A DNA stretch of 9,876 bases from an uncultured Prevotella sp. (lineage in GTDB: Bacteria > Bacteroidota > Bacteroidia > Bacteroidales > Bacteroidaceae). The notes below the pieces were generated by a model. It worked only from the letters and a program-made list of their open reading frames with translations, was not told the DNA's origin and did no database searches. Location of the stretch: positions 1-9,876 of the forward strand of contig CAKQXI010000088.1 in NCBI GenBank assembly GCA_934281565.1, in the 5' to 3' direction. The translations under genes and the position numbers were made by a program. Shown in pieces: positions 6,840-9,876 of the stretch (positions within the stretch are counted from its first letter, which is position 1; every line of letters starts with the position of its first letter).

Positions 6840-6932
6840 CGGACACCTTTTGTCTCCCTCCCTATCTTCCTTTGCAATACGAAACAATAAAAAACGTAGT
6901 ATTATGAAAGAAGATAGGGATTTGTCATTCTT
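6840..6932 (+). promoter_or_regulatory. Conserved structured leader of the DUF3944 gene (repeat copy 2)
   Basis: This is the second copy of the 5701-5792 repeat. The 10-bp inverted repeat TCCCTATCTT (6859-6868) with AAGATAGGGA (6911-6920) is unchanged. The inner stem is AATAC (6876-6880) with GTATT (6899-6903), against AATGC and GCATT in copy 1: both sides changed so that pairing is kept. The start ATG at 6904 sits between the inner and outer 3' arms. A leader hairpin that masks or exposes the start codon is the natural reading; the outer arm also encodes conserved residues, so protein constraint contributes. No Bacteroides -33/-7 promoter with normal spacing was found. Confidence 0.45.
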
Positions 6933-7623
6933 GGCATACTGCAAGAATGAAGACTTAAAAACACTGGTTGATATGCTGACACACGACACTAACGGAGAAG
7001 TCCGCATATCAGAGCAACTTACAAATACGGATGCTTACCTCTACTGTTATCCGTACCGACTGAGTATGATGTGGCAAGAAATAGCCAACGAATTGCAACG
7101 CTTTGGCGGAAACACCCTTGCCAACCTGTACCGAAGAAACGGAGTATGCTATAAAGAGATACTGCGCGATGTCTGCCGAAAAGCAGAAGTTTACTTCAAT
7201 GACAAGACCAATACAAAAGAATTGGAAAGGTCACTTTTGGAAAAAGTCTGCCATGACACCGTGGGACAGATGGATGAGAAAGAACTACGCAATATGGCTG
7301 AAGAACTGAACATTCCAGTAAAGAATCCTAGAAAATATATGATTATAGCTGCGTTGCAACTCGCCATCAAACGTGGTGGGGCTTTATCTAAAAGAATAAT
7401 TCTCTATGTGGCGCGAATGATTTCCAAAATGTTATTGGGGCATGGGTTAGCGGCTTTTGGGAGTAATATTCTCTTCAAGACTTTAGGGAAATTGACTGGT
7501 CCTTTAGGTTGGAGTATCACTATCGGGTGGGCAGTCTATGATTTGGCTTCCCCGGCCTATCGGGTAACTATACCTTGTGTGATACAAATAGCGTGTATGC
7601 GTATGCAATTGTCAAACTACTAA
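6904..7623 (+). CDS. DUF3944 / YaaW-like (UPF0174) protein
   Basis: A 239-residue protein. The N-terminal motif EDRDLSFLAYCKNEDLKTLVDML (residues 3-25) is the DUF3944 signature. The rest resembles the E. coli YaaW/UPF0174 family, with the typical C-terminal block GKLTGPLGWSITIGWAVYDLASPAYRVTIPCVIQIA at about 195-230. About residues 165-215 are hydrophobic and Gly-rich, which may contact membrane. The length fits the family. The true function is unknown; some annotations label these proteins as ubiquinol-cytochrome c chaperone-like, which should not be taken literally. The ATG at 6904 was chosen over in-frame upstream codons because the family starts at the EDRDLSF motif and the same start is duplicated at 5764. 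The M48 peptidase gene follows by 18 bases, so the two are likely one operon. Confidence 0.85.
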   Translation: MKEDRDLSFLAYCKNEDLKTLVDMLTHDTNGEVRISEQLTNTDAYLYCYPYRLSMMWQEIANELQRFGGNTLANLYRRNGVCYKEILRDVCRKAEVYFNDKTNTKELERSLLEKVCHDTVGQMDEKELRNMAEELNIPVKNPRKYMIIAALQLAIKRGGALSKRIILYVARMISKMLLGHGLAAFGSNILFKTLGKLTGPLGWSITIGWAVYDLASPAYRVTIPCVIQIACMRMQLSNY

Positions 7624-7641
7624 GAAAGGAGAAGCAGAATT

Positions 7642-8424
7642 ATGAAAGCAACAGACATCATGCATCCCGAAGATGCAAAAGCCATTCAGATGATAAAGAG
7701 CGTACCTGGCTACGAGAAACTTGTACGGTTGTTTATGAAATTAGGATATGAGATGCAGTACAGAGGAGAAAACCTTGCCAATATGGTACGGGTTACCCCA
7801 CATTGCTATCCACAAATATATGGACTGTTCAAGGAAGTCGTAAATAAGACGGGTATCAAGGAACCGGAACTTTATATCTATAACGACCCCGAAATGAATG
7901 CCTATACATACGGTGAAACCCGTACATTCGTAGCCCTCTCCAGCAGTATCGTAGAAAAACTGACACCCGAGGAACTAAAAGGCATTATGGCACACGAATG
8001 CGGTCATATCTTGTGCAAGCATGCTTTATATAAAACCATGTTCAGAACATTACGGGATATGGGTGCTTTCATGGGACTGATTCATCGTACCCTGTTTGCT
8101 CCTCTTTATCTTGCCTTGCAATATTGGAATCGGAAAAGCGAACTTTCGGCAGACCGTTGTGGAATGATTATTACTAGTGAGGAGATATATCAATCGTCCT
8201 TGGTCAAATTGGCTTCCGGATTGAAGGAAACACCTGGAATGTCGCGCTGCCTGATAGAGCAAGGAAAACAATACGAAGCATTTAAGCATTCCTCGCTATG
8301 GAGCCGAATCCAACAAGAGTATCGCTGTGTATTCTACTCGCATCCGCAGTTGTGTACCCGTGCTATGGAAGTAGATAGATGGAGAAATTCACACACATAT
8401 AGAACTTTGAGAACCGCAATATAA
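7642..8424 (+). CDS. M48-family zinc metallopeptidase
   Basis: A 260-residue cytoplasmic-looking peptidase. The zinc site is complete: HECGH at residues 118-122 gives two His ligands and the catalytic Glu, and the third ligand is E167 in SELSADR (E-x3-D). Other M48 features are NAYTYG at 86-91, VALSSSIVEKLTPEELKGIMAHE leading into the active site, and SHPQLCTRAMEV near the C-terminus. A moderately hydrophobic stretch lies at about 139-161. There is no signal peptide or set of transmembrane helices as in HtpX, so it belongs with the short soluble M48 proteins of Bacteroidales. Shine-Dalgarno AGGAGA sits a few bases before the ATG. The gene lies directly behind the DUF3944 gene, which makes the DUF3944 protein or membrane protein quality control a reasonable target, but the substrate is unknown. 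Confidence 0.9.
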   Translation: MKATDIMHPEDAKAIQMIKSVPGYEKLVRLFMKLGYEMQYRGENLANMVRVTPHCYPQIYGLFKEVVNKTGIKEPELYIYNDPEMNAYTYGETRTFVALSSSIVEKLTPEELKGIMAHECGHILCKHALYKTMFRTLRDMGAFMGLIHRTLFAPLYLALQYWNRKSELSADRCGMIITSEEIYQSSLVKLASGLKETPGMSRCLIEQGKQYEAFKHSSLWSRIQQEYRCVFYSHPQLCTRAMEVDRWRNSHTYRTLRTAI

Positions 8425-8453
8425 TTGTTACACCTCTATAAAAACGTAACCTT

Positions 8454-8999
8454 ATGAATAAAGCAGTACCCTTTTGGAAAAAAATGTTCTTCAAGAACAA
8501 TGTAAACAAAATCCGCCAGACAATCATAAGCTATCTGAAAGAAGAAGGTATAGAAACAGAATTGACGGATGGAGTAATTATTGTCATATTTGACGAACTG
8601 CATTATGGTATCCACTTTGATTTGGAGAATGACTACCCTAAGTGCAACATCGTGTTCGGGCTGAAAAGCGAGGATTACGAAACATTGGAACTGTATCAAA
8701 AGACCTTTATTGCCGACAAGGTTAATACAGACGGAGAACACCTTTCCGTAGTAAGAGCTTATAAAGATTCGATTGAAGTGGATACATCTTTCTTCTTCAA
8801 TGATAAAGATATGCTACTTTCCCTCTTCTACGACTATTTCTGCGACATTAAAAACACAGTGGATGAAATGTATGCTTGCCTTGCCACAAAAGTAGAAGAA
8901 AACGAAGAAATGAAAAAAAGACGTCCCATAGGTTTTACAGCAAACATCACCACTAAGAAGGTTGAAGAAGAAAACAATATGGCAGCTTGCAAGGAATAG
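8454..8999 (+). CDS. Hypothetical protein, YbjN/secretion-chaperone-like fold possible
   Basis: A 181-residue acidic protein without a recognised catalytic motif. About residues 15-145 alternate helices and strands: a first helix (VNKIRQTIISYLKEEG), strands with acidic turns (GVIIVIFDELHYGIHFDL, CNIVFGL), then DSIEVDTSFFF and a final helix (MLLSLFYDYFCDIKNTVDEMYACLA). The order resembles YbjN or type III secretion chaperone-like domains, but this is only a pattern impression. The last 35 residues are a charged tail. It lies 29 bases after the M48 gene, probably in the same operon, and its end overlaps the small membrane protein frame. The ATG at 8454 is the first in frame and gives a basic, hydrophobic start (MNKAVPFWKKMFF). 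Confidence 0.7.
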   Translation: MNKAVPFWKKMFFKNNVNKIRQTIISYLKEEGIETELTDGVIIVIFDELHYGIHFDLENDYPKCNIVFGLKSEDYETLELYQKTFIADKVNTDGEHLSVVRAYKDSIEVDTSFFFNDKDMLLSLFYDYFCDIKNTVDEMYACLATKVEENEEMKKRRPIGFTANITTKKVEEENNMAACKE

Positions 9000-9163
9000 A
9001 CAAAGACGACCTTTTTATAACCACTCTAATCAGTGGAGTGATAATATGCTTACCACTTATTGCCGTATATTGCATAGCAGAATGGATTTATAATCAAACA
9101 CCATGGCAGAAAAAGAAAAAGCTAAAGATGAATGCAGAAATAAATGAGTTAGAAACCGTTTAG
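8987..9163 (+). CDS. Small single-pass membrane protein, possibly broken at both ends
   Basis: The frame reads GIDKDDLF, then one clear transmembrane segment (about 22 residues, ITTLISGVIICLPLIAVY), then AEWIYNQTPWQKKKKLK and a charged helix ending ELETV before TAG. A basic cluster after the membrane segment suggests a cytoplasmic C-terminus. There is no ATG before the membrane segment in this frame. The start is either TTG at 8987 or, if one base has been lost near 8996, the ATG at 8979 (MAACKE), which currently lies in the frame of the preceding gene. After the TAG at 9161 the same frame continues GL, a second TAG, EELKRL and TGA at 9191, which prolongs the helix, so both amber codons may be CAG-to-TAG changes. 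Function unknown. Confidence 0.45.
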   Translation: MQGIDKDDLFITTLISGVIICLPLIAVYCIAEWIYNQTPWQKKKKLKMNAEINELETV

Positions 9164-9189
9164 GGCTTATAGGAAGAACTGAAAAGGCT

Positions 9190-9648
9190 TTGAATTACGA
9201 CCCTTACTTCATGAAAAAGAATAGCAGCAGGGAGGAATACCTGAATGATTTAAGAAAAAAGGTAACAGAGAACTATAAAAGTCCAGACCTCATACTTGCC
9301 ATTGAAGAAGTTATGTCGGGCGAGATATGTCTTCCATGCTATTCAGGTAACTATTCCGCCTTAGTATTAGCACATACCGACCATTACGAGATGCCCCATA
9401 AACCTTTGTATTGTCTCGGATTTATAGCAGAACCAAGAGCAGACAAATATTTCAGCTCTTTTTATCGCTTGATTGATTGGATGATGAATACTATAGGCCA
9501 GTTGAATACTCTATCTAAATGTGGAAGACATAAAGATCACTTTATCTGAAAAATCCCTGGAAAATTTTAAAAATATGAAGTCTGCTTAACGAATAAGAGA
9601 ATAAAACAATTTGTAAATGAATTTAAAGAGAAATACGAAAAGCAATAA
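9190..9648 (+). pseudogene. Hypothetical protein with two apparent frameshifts
   Basis: The first part (TTG at 9190 or ATG at 9211, frame open to the TGA at 9547) gives MKKNSSREEYLNDLRKKV, a central segment ILAIEEVMSGEICLPCYSGNYSALVLAHTD, and FYRLIDWMMNTIGQLNTLSK. After about 9520 this frame turns into unlikely sequence (CGRHKDHFI), while the next frame gives a natural helical continuation, VEDIKITLSEKSLENF, to a TAA at 9567. After about 9580 a third frame continues TNKRIKQFVNEFKEKYEKQ to TAA at 9646. Restored, the protein would be about 145-150 residues. I do not recognise the family. The preceding small membrane ORF stops 26 bases upstream of 9190. The alternative is that the 119-residue form is the real product. 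Confidence 0.5.
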
Positions 9649-9731
9649 AACGAAAAACAATATGGCTATAAGAATTATACAAATCCCCCACTGGACTTCT
9701 TTTTAAATTCAAAAAGGCTTAAATAATACAA

Positions 9732-9773
9732 AAACACCCAACTTTACATTTTTGGGTGTAAAACTGGGTGTTT
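9732..9773 (-). terminator. Hairpin terminator, probably of tRNA-Ser (possibly bidirectional)
   Basis: AAACACCCA (9732-9740) pairs with TGGGTGTTT (9765-9773), and inside it TTTACA (9743-9748) pairs with TGTAAA (9757-9762), with a 2x2 internal loop and an 8-base apical loop. On the minus strand the hairpin is followed by a T-rich tract, so it would end transcription running leftward from the tRNA gene. The plus strand also continues T-rich, so it may insulate both sides. TGGGTGT also occurs at 9753-9759 and can compete for the same partner, giving two exclusive hairpins. Confidence 0.65.
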
Positions 9774-9806
9774 GTTTTATAATTTGCTGATTTTCAGCAT
9801 TTATTG

Positions 9807-9876
9807 CGGAGAGACAGGGATTCGAACCCCGGGTACCTCGCAGTACAACGGTTTTCAAGACCGCCGCAATCGACCA
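9807..9876 (-). tRNA. tRNA-Ser(UGA), 5' end cut by window edge
   Basis: Read on the minus strand, this gives the D-loop side (GGTCGATTGCGG), an anticodon arm whose loop CTTGAAA places TGA at positions 34-36, and a long variable arm (TTGTACTGCGAGGTACC) typical of class II tRNAs. A T-arm with GTTCGAATC follows, then the 3' acceptor strand TCTCTCC with discriminator G at 9807. No CCA is encoded. The missing 5' part (acceptor strand and start of the D-arm, under 20 bases) lies beyond the window. The 3' end faces the mobile and accessory genes, the orientation expected when an island has integrated at a tRNA 3' end. Confidence 0.9.

Noticed and set aside
7103..7309. 68-residue plus-strand frame inside the DUF3944 gene
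   Set aside because: It is a second-frame shadow of a conserved family protein.
9161..9172. Genome-wide TAG recoding, as in some gut phages
   Set aside because: Only this small frame would benefit; other genes in the window do not show runs of internal TAG in otherwise good coding sequence.

Overview
The window looks like an accessory region of a Bacteroidales gut bacterium (Bacteroides, Phocaeicola or Parabacteroides type). It is AT-leaning with weak Shine-Dalgarno sites. It opens with the C-terminal part of a Bacteroides-type MobV/Pre relaxase, and its later genes (a DUF3944/YaaW-like protein, an M48 peptidase, an R2K-type ATP-grasp remnant, Sel1 repeats) are typical Bacteroidales mobile-island cargo. 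It ends inside a tRNA-Ser(UGA) gene on the minus strand, with the tRNA 3' end facing the cargo. That arrangement fits an integrative or mobilizable element next to a tRNA attachment site, but no integrase or att repeat pair is visible here.

Layout. 1-832: end of the relaxase. 833-1168: a long non-coding stretch holding a roughly 96-nt nested dyad that folds well as a plus-strand RNA, followed by a direct repeat before the next gene. 1169-4818: a tight three-gene operon of a WYL-domain regulator, a 599-residue protein with an HNH/Endo VII-like nuclease motif plus hydrophobic segments, and a 321-residue coiled-coil protein with a C-terminal membrane anchor. This operon is the best candidate for an undescribed system: regulator, membrane nuclease and tail-anchored partner.

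4854-6832: a block of decayed genes. It holds a Sel1-repeat gene with three frameshifts, a 20-codon stump of a DUF3944 gene, a zinc-ribbon ORF that appears to have lost its ATG, and an ATP-grasp gene with three frameshifts. The DUF3944 stump and the intact DUF3944 gene share about 92 bp of leader and start region, which can form the same RNA structure with a compensatory base-pair change.

6904-8999: three intact genes (DUF3944/YaaW-like protein, M48 metallopeptidase, unknown 181-residue protein). 8987-9648: a small membrane protein ORF with in-frame amber codons and another hypothetical gene with two apparent frameshifts. 9727-9876: a terminator hairpin and the partial tRNA-Ser.

The intact operons carry no detectable lesions while the small genes between and after them carry many, so real gene decay is more likely than uniform sequencing error. 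Assignments come from reading motifs by eye; no database search was run.
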